DNA of 64,000 nt from positions 3,546,001 through 3,610,000 of the forward strand of contig NZ_CP033365.1 of NCBI RefSeq assembly GCF_013170825.1, given 5' to 3'. Position numbers and translations under genes: made by a program. Positions 43,849 to 52,271 of the stretch are shown here, in pieces. This DNA comes from Mesorhizobium sp. NZP2298. Lineage in GTDB: Bacteria; Pseudomonadota; Alphaproteobacteria; Rhizobiales; Rhizobiaceae. The notes below the pieces were generated by a model. It saw nothing but the letters and a program-made list of their open reading frames with translations. It ran no database searches and was not told the DNA's origin. Position 1 is the first letter of the stretch. Each line of letters starts with the position of its first letter.

Positions 43849-44939
43849 AAATATACACCGCGACGCTGCGGCGGGTTTCTCCCACGCCGCGTCCCGCTCC
43901 GGATTTCGAGCGGGCGCTCGACGAGGTACGCCGGGGCTATGCCGGCATGGCGATCCGCGACGGCGCGTTGTGGCGTCCGAAGCTGAAGACGCGCGATCCT
44001 GCGCGGCTGCGGCTGGCTGCTGCCCGTCATCTTTATGCCCGCTATCCGGTCTCGGCCGCGCTCGAGGCCATCTGGCGGGATGGTTCGGGGCTGGATGCCG
44101 CCGAGATCGCGCTCCGCAAGGCCTGGTATGTCGCGGTTGCGCGCGGTGACTCGCTCTACAAGGCAGGTGCAAATGCGTGGCTGTCGCGCAAGGAGGTGCA
44201 TTGCTTCCTGAACCTGTCGGACGACTTGACCTTCGACGAGGCGTTCTGGATGGCGATCATCCGGTCCTACACGGATGATTTCGGATTGGCGGCCCGCCTT
44301 GCGCGCACGAAGATATCGCGCGCGCCGCGTGCCGATCTGGCCTTCTGGCGCGAAGTGGCACGGTTCTTCTGCGCACATCCGACGTCCAAGGAAGAGACCG
44401 ACGATCTCAGCGACTACGTTGGCGCCATGCACCGGCATGATCGAGCCTACAGCCTGAAGGGGCGCACGCTCGCCTCGCTGCGCAAGCAGATGTCGGAGTG
44501 GCACCGCGACATTGCCGCCGTCGAGCGCATCGAGGCCATGCGCCGCCGTGTCGCCGGCCGGGGTTCGGCGGTAAAGGGCGCATGGGATGGCTCGCGCCTT
44601 GAGGACTGGGAGTGGCAGCCTTCGGCCAAGGAAGCGAAGGCACATGGCGAGCGCTTCTTCGTCCGCCAGTTGAGGACCGCCGAGGACCTGGTCGGCGAAT
44701 CCAGGGCGATGCATCATTGCGTCTCGACCTACGCGGCCAAATGCATCGCGGGCAATGCCTCGATCTGGGTGCTGCGGCGCACGGCACTGGGAAAGATCGA
44801 GCGGCTGCTGACGATCGAACTCGATCCGCAGAACCGCGCGGTTCAGGTGCGTGGTTTCTCCAATCGCATCGCCTTGCCCGAAGAGCGCAAGGTCATCGAG
44901 CGGTGGGCCAAGGCAAGGGGCGTGATGCTCCGCGACTGA
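43797..44939 (+). CDS. PcfJ-like domain protein
   Basis: 380 residues from the ATG at 43797 (GGGAAGAA upstream). The N-terminal two thirds is helical and basic with Trp-rich patches (LRKAWYVAVARGD, FDEAFWMAIIRSY). The C-terminal part has the PcfJ signature SRAMHHCVSTYAAKCIAGNA near 302-320 followed by SIWVLRR and a beta hairpin (LTIELDPQNRAVQVRGFSNR). PcfJ proteins occur on conjugative plasmids and mobile DNA; function unknown. No other mobile gene lies here. Confidence 0.8.
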   Translation: MARSMIQRRQDAERERIEIYTATLRRVSPTPRPAPDFERALDEVRRGYAGMAIRDGALWRPKLKTRDPARLRLAAARHLYARYPVSAALEAIWRDGSGLDAAEIALRKAWYVAVARGDSLYKAGANAWLSRKEVHCFLNLSDDLTFDEAFWMAIIRSYTDDFGLAARLARTKISRAPRADLAFWREVARFFCAHPTSKEETDDLSDYVGAMHRHDRAYSLKGRTLASLRKQMSEWHRDIAAVERIEAMRRRVAGRGSAVKGAWDGSRLEDWEWQPSAKEAKAHGERFFVRQLRTAEDLVGESRAMHHCVSTYAAKCIAGNASIWVLRRTALGKIERLLTIELDPQNRAVQVRGFSNRIALPEERKVIERWAKARGVMLRD

Positions 44940-44966
44940 CCCGCGCGGCGGATACGCCGCGCGGGT
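44939..44966 (+). terminator. Strong hairpin between convergent genes
   Basis: ACCCGCGCGGC-ggatac-GCCGCGCGGGT, a perfect 11-base stem that begins at the last base of the PcfJ-like stop codon and lies 47 bases from the end of the converging monooxygenase gene. No T tract follows, so it is an attenuating or bidirectional end structure rather than a classical terminator. Confidence 0.6.
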
Positions 44967-45013
44967 CCGGCCTTGCTGATCGCAGGAGAGGAGGAACTCC
45001 TTGGGATTGGCAG

Positions 45014-46822
45014 CTAGGCCTTATGGTAAACCTGTTGCAGCCCATAGACCGGCGTTGGCAAGCCGACCTGCCGGGCTTTCAGCTGCAGCGACAGATACTG
45101 CGAATAGTGGCGAGACTGGTGGAGGTTGCCGCCATGGAACCACAGTGCTTCCTGCTGGGTCGGCTTCCACATGTTGCGCTGCTCGCCTTCCCACGGGCCG
45201 GGATCCTTGGCGGTGTCGGAGCCAAGGCCCCAGACCTTGCCGACCTTGTCGGCCACCTCCTGCGAGATGAGGTCCGCGGCCCAGCCGTTCATCGAGCCAT
45301 AGCCGGTGGCATAGATGACGAGATCGGCCGGCAATTCGGTGCCGTCGGCGAATTTGACGCCGGTTTGCGTCAATTCCTGCACCGCGGCACCTGGCCCGCT
45401 CTTGAGCTTGATCGAGCCGTCGATGACGAGATCGCAAGCGCCGACATCGATATAGTAGCCCGAACCGCGGCGCAGGTATTTCATGAACAAGCCCGAACCG
45501 TCATCACCCCAGTCGAGCAGGAAGCCGGCCTTTTCCAGATCCGCGTAGAACTTCGCGTCGCGTTCCTTCATCTGCTGGTAAAGAGGGATCTGGAACTCGT
45601 GCATGATGCGGTAGGGCAGGGAGGCGAAGATCAGGTCGGCCTTGCGCGTCGTCATGCCGTTCTCGACCGCCTGCTCGGAATAGAGCCCGCCGAGCCCGAT
45701 ATCCATCAGCGTATCGGACCTGACGATATGGGTGGAGGAGCGCTGCACCATGGTGACGTCGGCGCCTCCCTCCCATAATGCCGCGCATATGTCGTGGGCG
45801 GAGTTGTTGGAGCCGATGACCACGACCTTCTTGCCACGGTACTTGTCTGGGCCCGGATGGGTCGAGGAATGCTGCTGTTCGCCCTTGAAGATGTCCTGGC
45901 CCTTGTATTTCGGCCAGTTCGCCTTGCCGGACATGCCTGTCGCAAGCACCAACTGCTTGGGCTTGAGCACGATCTCCTCGCCATCGCGCTCGACGACGAT
46001 GGTCCATTCCTTGGCCTTCTCGTCGTACTTGGCGGATTTGGCTGATGTGGAGGACCAGTAGTTCAGCTCCATCACCTTCGTGTACATCTCAAGCCAGTCG
46101 CCGATCTTGTCCTTCGGCGCGAAGACCGGCCAGTTCTTTGGGAAGTCGATATAGGGCAGATGGTCGTACCAGACGGGATCATGCAGGCAGAGCGACTTGT
46201 AGCGCTTGCGCCAGGAATCGCCCGGGCGTTCATTCTTTTCGATGATGATGGCCGACACGCCGAGCTGACGCAGACGTGCACCCAGCGCAATGCCGCCCTG
46301 GCCGCCGCCGATGATCACGACGTAGGGCTGTCTGCTGTGGCCGAGTTCGGCGACCTCGTCGTCACGCTCCTCGCGCCAGGATTTCCTGTCCTTGCCGTGA
46401 CCATGCTTGGCACCGAGCGGTCGGGTGAAGCCGGACTTCTCCTCGTGTCCCTTCAATTCAGCCATGGTGGTGAGCAAGGTCCAGATGAGGTCGCCCTTGA
46501 AGCGAACCAGGCCGAAGCCGCGCGCCGCCCTGGTCTCGAAGGTGATCCAGGCAGTGGTAACGCCGTCCGCCTCGCTCGCTTCCTCGCCTTCGGCGACCTT
46601 CCAGTCGCTCGGTCCGGTTTCAGCCAAGGTTGCCGTCAGCATGTCGCGGACCTGGTCCTGGCCCTCCATCGTCTTCAGGTTCCAGGTAAAGGTGACGAGG
46701 TCGCGCCAGTAGCAATCCGCCTGGAAACAATTGACGGCCGCGTCGATGTCGCCGTCCGCGAGCGCCTTGCCGAACTTGTCGAGCAGCGCCTGCGCCTTCG
46801 TGGTGGGAGTTCTCTCAAGCAT
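45014..46822 (-). CDS. NTF2/SnoaL-fused FAD/NADPH monooxygenase
   Basis: 602 residues; GGAGGAG before the ATG at 46822. Residues 1-125 resemble a SnoaL/NTF2-like domain (LLDKFGKALADGDIDAAVNC). The flavoprotein part has FAD-binding GGGQGGIALG (172-181), NADPH-binding VVVIGSNNSAHD (333-344) and IYATGYGSMNGW. The class fingerprint reads FxGxxxHxxxH (Phe312, His318, His322), where Baeyer-Villiger enzymes end in Trp and N-oxygenating FMOs in Tyr/Phe. Second gene of the sigma-54 operon with the alcohol dehydrogenase. Substrate unknown; a ketone or aldehyde made by the dehydrogenase is possible. Confidence 0.87.
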   Translation of the reverse strand: MLERTPTTKAQALLDKFGKALADGDIDAAVNCFQADCYWRDLVTFTWNLKTMEGQDQVRDMLTATLAETGPSDWKVAEGEEASEADGVTTAWITFETRAARGFGLVRFKGDLIWTLLTTMAELKGHEEKSGFTRPLGAKHGHGKDRKSWREERDDEVAELGHSRQPYVVIIGGGQGGIALGARLRQLGVSAIIIEKNERPGDSWRKRYKSLCLHDPVWYDHLPYIDFPKNWPVFAPKDKIGDWLEMYTKVMELNYWSSTSAKSAKYDEKAKEWTIVVERDGEEIVLKPKQLVLATGMSGKANWPKYKGQDIFKGEQQHSSTHPGPDKYRGKKVVVIGSNNSAHDICAALWEGGADVTMVQRSSTHIVRSDTLMDIGLGGLYSEQAVENGMTTRKADLIFASLPYRIMHEFQIPLYQQMKERDAKFYADLEKAGFLLDWGDDGSGLFMKYLRRGSGYYIDVGACDLVIDGSIKLKSGPGAAVQELTQTGVKFADGTELPADLVIYATGYGSMNGWAADLISQEVADKVGKVWGLGSDTAKDPGPWEGEQRNMWKPTQQEALWFHGGNLHQSRHYSQYLSLQLKARQVGLPTPVYGLQQVYHKA

Positions 46823-46848
46823 GGTTTCTCCTCCGGTTGTCAAATTGA

Positions 46849-47961
46849 TCAGGAAAGGTCGATCAGGATCTTCAGCTGGGTTCCGGCGGGATCGAGCAGC
46901 GCATCGAAACCGTCGGACACCGCCTCCGCAAGACGTATGCGCCTGGTGACCACCTTGGAGGCAGGCAACTGTCCCGAACTGATGAGACGGATGACACGCG
47001 GCCATAGATGCGTTGGATAGGCCCAGGAGCCGCGGATATCGACGTCCTTGAACGTGACCTGGAACCAGTCGAGCGGGTTCTCGTGCGGATGCAGGCCAGT
47101 TTGCACGACGACACCTTGCTTGCGCACAGCCGCGAGGCAGGCCTTCAGCGCATGCTCGTTGCCGACGCATTCGATGGCGATATCGCAACCGACGTTGCCT
47201 TCGCTCGCGGCGCGCACTGCCTCATCCACTTTGTCCCGCTTCGGATTGAGAGGCACGACGCCGGGCAGGATCGAACGCGCCATCTCCAGCCTGGTGTCGT
47301 TCAGGTCCGAGATGAACAGTTGCGTTGCGCCCGCGGCCCGCGCGGCCAGCATCGTCAGAATGCCGATCGGACCGGCGCCGGTGATCAGCACCGAGCTCCC
47401 GGCGCTTACCCCACCACGGTCGCAGGCATAGACGGCGACCGCGGTCGGCTCGACCAACGCAGCTTCCTCGTCGGACATTTCGTCTGGAATGCGCTCGACA
47501 TTGTAGTCGTTGAGCAAGGCGGCTTCCGCCATGCCGCCGCCGATCCAGCTCAAGCCCGCCAGGGCAAGCTTGTCGGACAGATGGTACAGGCCGCGCGCGG
47601 CATAATAGTCTCCCGAGCGCGGCATGATCAGCGGCTGCACGGCCACGCGGTCGCCAACCGAGACCGATGTCACGCCGTCGCCGACGGCCTCTATCACGCC
47701 GCCAAATTCATGTCCAAGCACCTGCACACCGCTGGCGCCGGTGAACGGATGCGGCTGCGTCGGTATGAAGATCGGCCCGTAACTGTATTCATGCAGGTCG
47801 GTTCCGCAGATTCCGACAAACCTGTTGCGGAGAACAACCTGTCCCGGCCCCGGTCTTGCCGGCCTGGGAATGTCCTCGATGCGCAAATCCCTGGCGGCAT
47901 GAAAGCGCAGGGCCTGCATGCTCCGCGCCGTGGCTGCGAGATTGACCGCGTTCTGTGTCAT
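46849..47961 (-). CDS. Zinc-type alcohol/butanediol dehydrogenase (MDR family)
   Basis: 370 residues from the ATG at 47961, with GGAGGAG upstream almost identical to that of the next gene. Catalytic zinc site GICGTDLHE and GHEFGGVIE, Rossmann motif ITGAGPIGIL and downstream SDLNDTRLEMA match 2,3-butanediol/threonine/sorbitol dehydrogenases. The four cysteines of the structural zinc loop are missing (the segment after VAVQPLIM has none). Oxidises a secondary alcohol with NAD(P). First gene of the sigma-54 operon, 26 bases before the monooxygenase. Confidence 0.9.
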   Translation of the reverse strand: MTQNAVNLAATARSMQALRFHAARDLRIEDIPRPARPGPGQVVLRNRFVGICGTDLHEYSYGPIFIPTQPHPFTGASGVQVLGHEFGGVIEAVGDGVTSVSVGDRVAVQPLIMPRSGDYYAARGLYHLSDKLALAGLSWIGGGMAEAALLNDYNVERIPDEMSDEEAALVEPTAVAVYACDRGGVSAGSSVLITGAGPIGILTMLAARAAGATQLFISDLNDTRLEMARSILPGVVPLNPKRDKVDEAVRAASEGNVGCDIAIECVGNEHALKACLAAVRKQGVVVQTGLHPHENPLDWFQVTFKDVDIRGSWAYPTHLWPRVIRLISSGQLPASKVVTRRIRLAEAVSDGFDALLDPAGTQLKILIDLS

Positions 47962-48001
47962 GGCTTCTCCTCCAAGTTCCATGTGGGTACCTGGAACGGG
48001 G

Positions 48002-48017
48002 AGCAAGCAGCATGCCA
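48002..48017 (-). promoter_or_regulatory. Sigma-54 (-24/-12) promoter
   Basis: Minus strand TGGCATG-ctgc-TTGCT, a match to the consensus TGGCAYR-N4-TTGCW with exact spacing, 40 bases before the dehydrogenase ATG. The adjacent gene upstream encodes a sigma-54 activator. Confidence 0.88.
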
Positions 48018-48083
48018 ACCATACTGCTGAATCAGAAATCGTAATAAAATCAGCATCATCTAGCGGTTTCTACTGTCATAGGC

Positions 48084-48132
48084 TGTTGCGGCGGTGTTGC
48101 GCGCGCCATGGCGCGCCACAGCCGACGCAACA
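48084..48132. promoter_or_regulatory. Candidate upstream activator site (UAS)
   Basis: TGTTGCG at 48084-48090 and CGCAACA at 48126-48132 form an outer inverted repeat enclosing TGTTGC at 48095 and GCGCGCCATGGCGCGC. It ends one base before the activator stop codon and lies about 70-115 bases upstream of the sigma-54 promoter, the usual UAS distance. Could also act as the end hairpin of the activator transcript. Confidence 0.6.
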
Positions 48133-50055
48133 CTAATTGGGCGCGTCCAGCCGCAGCCGCTTCATGCGGCGATGCACCGTCGTGCGGTCGACACCCAGAC
48201 GCCGCGCGGCCTCGGAAATGTTCCAGCCCGCGGCCACGAGGGCGTCCAGAAGTGCCGCACGCTCGTCCTCGGGCGACGGAGCACGCAGGGCAACCAGCCT
48301 GGCGGGCGAGGCAAGCGGCGTCAGGTACGGCAATGCGAAGTCGGGCAGGTCGGCGGGCTCGATCATCCCGCCTTCGCAAAGCGTCACCGCCAGATCGATG
48401 GCGTTTGCGAGTTCGCGGATGTTGCCGGGCCAGCGGTGGCGGATCAGCGCCAGACGCGCCGCGGGCGAGAGCCTCGCCATCCGGCCGGCAAGGTGGGCGC
48501 GCTGATCCACCAGCCGGTCCAGCAGCCATTCGAAATCGGTGCGTTCGCGCAGCGCCGGCAAGGTCAGCGAGGCCGCGTTCAGCCGGTAGAACAGATCCTC
48601 GCGGAAACGTCCCTCTTCGACCAGCTTGCGCAGATCATGGTGCGAGGCCGAAATGATCTTGATGTCGACCTGTCGCGGCTCAATGGCGCCGACCGGGACC
48701 AGTTCGCGTTCGGCGATCACGCGCAGCAGCCGCGATTGCAGGGGGTAGGGCATGTCGCCGATCTCGTCGAGGAACAGTGTGCCGCCGTTCGCCCCCTCGA
48801 TCAATCCCTTGCGCCCCTTGGCGGCGGCTCCGGTAAAAGCACCGGCGACATGGCCAAAAAGTTCGCTCTCGATCAGATGCTCGGGAATGGCCGCGCAGTT
48901 GATGGCGACAAACGGGCCGGGCCGCTGCGCGCAATCGTGGATCGCGCGGGCGAGATACTCCTTGCCGGAGCCGGTCTCGCCATGAATCAGGATGGGAATG
49001 GTCGTGCGCGCCAGCTTGGCGGCACGCAGTTGCGTGGCGGCCATCGCCGGATCGCCGCCGGAAAGGTCGCCGATCGGTTTCGGCACCGCCTCGACCGGCG
49101 CGCGGCGTCCGGTCGTCGGCTGCGGTTCGATGGCATGCGCGAACAGCGCGCTGCCGCTGCGGCCGAACACCAGCCGCTCCTCGGTCGGGCGGCCGCGTGT
49201 CAGGCTCGGCAAATCATCGACGCTGACATCGAGATAGCGCGAGATCGACTGGCCAATGGGGGAGGGCGAGTGCCGCCAGTCGACGCCTCCGGCCTGCGCC
49301 AGGAGCAGCGCTCCGCCACGCGTCGTGCCAAGGATGCGGCCGGAGGCATCGAGTGCGATGGCTGCCTCGGGGTCGACGTCGAGGAATTCCGGCGAACGGG
49401 AAAAACGCAGCACCCATTCGGAGTGCATCTGTGCCATCAGGTTGGCGAGTTCGATGCGCCGTGCGGAAGCCGTCACCAGATGCAGCGCCAGATTCTGGCT
49501 GATTTTCGGTTGCGGGGAGCGGAGCAGGGAAATGTCGAGCACGGCGGCGAGCTCGCCATTGGTGTCGAAGATCGGCGCGGCGGTGCAGGAGAGCGGCGTG
49601 TGGGTCGTGTCGAAATGGTCGGTCTGGTGGATCGTCATTGCCTCGCCGGTGACGATGCAGGAGCCAACACCGCAGGTTCCGGTGCGGCTTTCCGACCATT
49701 CGGAGCCGAGATAAAGCCCTGCGGTGCGCAACTGGTCCATGAACAGGGGATCACCGAGGAAGTCGACAGTGACGCCCTTGGCGTTTGCCAGCAGCAGCAC
49801 ATAGTTCTGGCCCGCCACCTGCTTGAAGAGGGTTTCCAGTCCGCTGCGGGCGATCGCGATCAGCCGCTCGGACTGTTCGCGATGTTCGCGCAACTGGGTA
49901 TCGGGGACGATATAGGCTTCCGTCGGCCGGGCCGGGTCGAGCCGGTGGGTGTCGACACAGCGTAGCCAGGACTTGACCACGACATCGTCGCGGGCCGATG
50001 TCCTGCCGGACAGGACCTGCTCTATCTCCCGGATATGCTCCCGTTCGCCAGCCAC
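48133..50055 (-). CDS. AcoR-like sigma-54-dependent transcriptional activator
   Basis: 640 residues from a GTG at 50055 with GGGAGGAGG six bases upstream. N-terminal GAF-type sensor region (TGTCGVGSCIVTGEAMTIHQ resembles AcoR), central AAA+ with GETGSGKE near 357, the sigma-54 contact GAFTGA near 401 and Walker B GGTLFLDEIGD, then a Fis-type HTH (WNISEAARRLGVDRTTVHRR). Same strand as, and upstream of, the dehydrogenase/monooxygenase operon it is expected to activate. AcoR-type sensors respond to acetoin or other small alcohols/ketones; the effector here is not known. Confidence 0.93.
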   Translation of the reverse strand: MAGEREHIREIEQVLSGRTSARDDVVVKSWLRCVDTHRLDPARPTEAYIVPDTQLREHREQSERLIAIARSGLETLFKQVAGQNYVLLLANAKGVTVDFLGDPLFMDQLRTAGLYLGSEWSESRTGTCGVGSCIVTGEAMTIHQTDHFDTTHTPLSCTAAPIFDTNGELAAVLDISLLRSPQPKISQNLALHLVTASARRIELANLMAQMHSEWVLRFSRSPEFLDVDPEAAIALDASGRILGTTRGGALLLAQAGGVDWRHSPSPIGQSISRYLDVSVDDLPSLTRGRPTEERLVFGRSGSALFAHAIEPQPTTGRRAPVEAVPKPIGDLSGGDPAMAATQLRAAKLARTTIPILIHGETGSGKEYLARAIHDCAQRPGPFVAINCAAIPEHLIESELFGHVAGAFTGAAAKGRKGLIEGANGGTLFLDEIGDMPYPLQSRLLRVIAERELVPVGAIEPRQVDIKIISASHHDLRKLVEEGRFREDLFYRLNAASLTLPALRERTDFEWLLDRLVDQRAHLAGRMARLSPAARLALIRHRWPGNIRELANAIDLAVTLCEGGMIEPADLPDFALPYLTPLASPARLVALRAPSPEDERAALLDALVAAGWNISEAARRLGVDRTTVHRRMKRLRLDAPN

Positions 50056-50241
50056 GCGTCCTCCTCCCAAGGCAACGTCCTAGCCTGGCATAGTGGTGCG
50101 CCGGCCGCATGGGCTCAACTGTACTATGGTAGCGCGTGGCTTTATCGCAGTCTCGCGAAGACGGGGCAGATCTCACAGGCGAGTGAATTCGCATTATCCC
50201 CCATTGACGAGCCCGCGACTCCGCCTTTATGGTTCGCCACC

Positions 50242-50292
50242 ATGAAAAAGGCACTCATTCTCGTAGGAAGGCGCGTGGGCAAGGCGGTGTAA
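50242..50292 (+). CDS. ilv attenuator leader peptide
   Basis: 16-residue ORF MKKALILVGRRVGKAV, in which six residues are Leu, Ile or Val. It ends 33 bases before a terminator hairpin and 120 before the acetolactate synthase start, the layout of branched-chain amino-acid attenuation. A hairpin GGCGG-tgtaa-CCGCC over the stop region could be part of the antiterminator/pause set. No strong ribosome site is visible. Confidence 0.8.
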   Translation: MKKALILVGRRVGKAV

Positions 50293-50325
50293 CCGCCGGG
50301 CGAAATCCTCCCATGCGCAACACAC

Positions 50326-50349
50326 AGGCTCCCTCGGGGGCCTTTTTTA
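50326..50349 (+). terminator. Attenuator terminator of ilvIH
   Basis: AGGCtCCC-tcg-GGGgGCCT stem followed by a run of T (cctttttta). Placed between the leader peptide and ilvI, so ribosome stalling at Leu/Ile/Val codons should prevent it from forming. Confidence 0.82.
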
Positions 50350-50412
50350 TTGCCTGAAACACGACTAAACGACCAGCAATCGCCAGATGGCGGACAGTAC
50401 GGGACCAGACCG

Positions 50413-52194
50413 ATGAGCAATGGACAGAACGGGCGACGTGAAATGACGGGCGCCGAAATGGTGGTGCAGGCGTTGAAGGACAACGGCGTCAAGCACGTCT
50501 TCGGCTATCCGGGCGGCGCGGTCCTTCCGATCTATGACGAGATTTTCCAGCAGGACGAGGTCGAGCACATTCTGGTGCGGCACGAACAAGGCGCGGGCCA
50601 TGCGGCCGAGGGCTATGCGCGCTCGACCGGCAAGGCCGGCGTCATGCTGGTGACCTCCGGCCCCGGTGCCACCAACGCGGTGACGCCGCTGCAGGACGCG
50701 CTGATGGATTCGATCCCGCTGGTCTGCCTGACGGGGCAGGTGCCGACCTCGCTCATCGGTTCCGATGCGTTCCAGGAGTGCGATACGGTCGGCATCACGC
50801 GGCCCTGCACCAAGCACAACTGGCTGGTGAAGGACGTCAACGAACTCGCGGCGACCATCCACGAGGCCTTCCATGTCGCGACGACCGGCCGCCCCGGTCC
50901 GGTGGTGGTCGACATCCCCAAGGACGTGCAGTTCGCCAAGGGGTTCTACGTCCCGCCGCAGATCGCGCCGCGCACCAGCTACCAGCCCAAGGTTCAGGGT
51001 GACCTGGAGAAGGTGAAGGCGGCGGTCGACCTGATGGCCGGCGCCAAAAGGCCGATCATTTATAGCGGTGGCGGCGTGATCAATTCCGGCCCGGAAGCGA
51101 GCCATCTGCTGCGCGAATTGGTCGACCTCACCGGTTTCCCGATCACCTCGACGCTGATGGGGCTCGGCGCCTATCCGGCGTCGGGCAAGAACTGGCTGGG
51201 CATGCTTGGCATGCACGGCACCTACGAAGCCAACATGGCCATGCATGATTGCGACGTGATGGTCTGCATCGGCGCGCGCTTCGACGACCGTATCACCGGC
51301 CGGCTCAACGCGTTCTCACCGAATTCACGCAAGATCCACATCGACATCGATCCGTCGTCGATCAACAAGAACGTGCACACCGAAGTGCCGATCATCGGTG
51401 ACGTCGGCCGGGTGCTTGAGGATATGGTGCGGTTGTGGCGGGCAACCGCCAAGGCCGACAAGAAGGCGCTCTATCCCTGGTGGGAGCAGATCGCCAAATG
51501 GCGCGCGCGCGATTCCCTGGCGTTCAAGATGAACAACGACGTGATCATGCCGCAATATGCCATCCAGCGGCTCTACGAACTGACCAAGGACATGGACACC
51601 TACATCACCACCGAGGTCGGCCAGCACCAGATGTGGGCGGCGCAGCACTATCATTTCGAAAAGCCGAACCGCTGGATGACGTCAGGCGGGCTGGGCACGA
51701 TGGGTTACGGCCTGCCGGCCGCGCTCGGCGTGCAGATCGCGCATCCCGACGCGCTGGTCGTCGACATTGCCGGCGATGCCTCGGTGCAGATGACGATGCA
51801 GGAGATGAGTGCCGCGGTGCAGCATAATGCGCCGATCAAGATCTTCATCCTCAACAACCAGTACATGGGCATGGTGCGTCAGTGGCAGCAGTTGCTGCAT
51901 GGCAACCGGCTGTCGCATTCCTACACCGAGGCTATGCCGGACTTCGTCAAACTGGCCGAGGCCTATGGCGGCCACGGCATTCGCTGCGAGAAGCCGGACG
52001 AGCTGGACGATGCCATCAAGGAGATGATCTCGGTCAGGAAGCCGGTGCTTTTCGACTGCCGGGTGGCGAATCTCGCCAATTGCTTCCCGATGATCCCGTC
52101 GGGCAAGGCACATAACGAGATGCTGTTGCCGGACGAGGCGACCGACGAGGCGGTGGCGAATGCCATCGACGCCAAGGGCCGGGAACTGGTGTAA
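50413..52194 (+). CDS. ilvI: Acetolactate synthase large subunit
   Basis: 593 residues from the ATG at 50413. TPP enzyme with GYPGGAVLPIYDEIFQ, the activating Glu in VRHEQGAGHAAEGYAR, SGPGATNAVTPLQDALMDSI, and the TPP motif DIAGDASVQMTMQEMSAAVQ with NNQYMGMVRQWQ. Makes acetolactate and acetohydroxybutyrate for Val/Leu/Ile. Followed by ilvH in the same operon and preceded by an attenuator. Confidence 0.96.
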   Translation: MSNGQNGRREMTGAEMVVQALKDNGVKHVFGYPGGAVLPIYDEIFQQDEVEHILVRHEQGAGHAAEGYARSTGKAGVMLVTSGPGATNAVTPLQDALMDSIPLVCLTGQVPTSLIGSDAFQECDTVGITRPCTKHNWLVKDVNELAATIHEAFHVATTGRPGPVVVDIPKDVQFAKGFYVPPQIAPRTSYQPKVQGDLEKVKAAVDLMAGAKRPIIYSGGGVINSGPEASHLLRELVDLTGFPITSTLMGLGAYPASGKNWLGMLGMHGTYEANMAMHDCDVMVCIGARFDDRITGRLNAFSPNSRKIHIDIDPSSINKNVHTEVPIIGDVGRVLEDMVRLWRATAKADKKALYPWWEQIAKWRARDSLAFKMNNDVIMPQYAIQRLYELTKDMDTYITTEVGQHQMWAAQHYHFEKPNRWMTSGGLGTMGYGLPAALGVQIAHPDALVVDIAGDASVQMTMQEMSAAVQHNAPIKIFILNNQYMGMVRQWQQLLHGNRLSHSYTEAMPDFVKLAEAYGGHGIRCEKPDELDDAIKEMISVRKPVLFDCRVANLANCFPMIPSGKAHNEMLLPDEATDEAVANAIDAKGRELV

Positions 52195-52271
52195 TCGACG
52201 AGCCAAGGCAGGGCTTGTCGAAAGAAGCCGTGCGCAAACAATAATTAGATCAAGAATTTGAGATCCATGTC

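Noticed and set aside
48094..49965. 623-codon plus-strand frame
   Set aside because: Antisense to the sigma-54 activator, whose AAA+ and HTH motifs are unmistakable.
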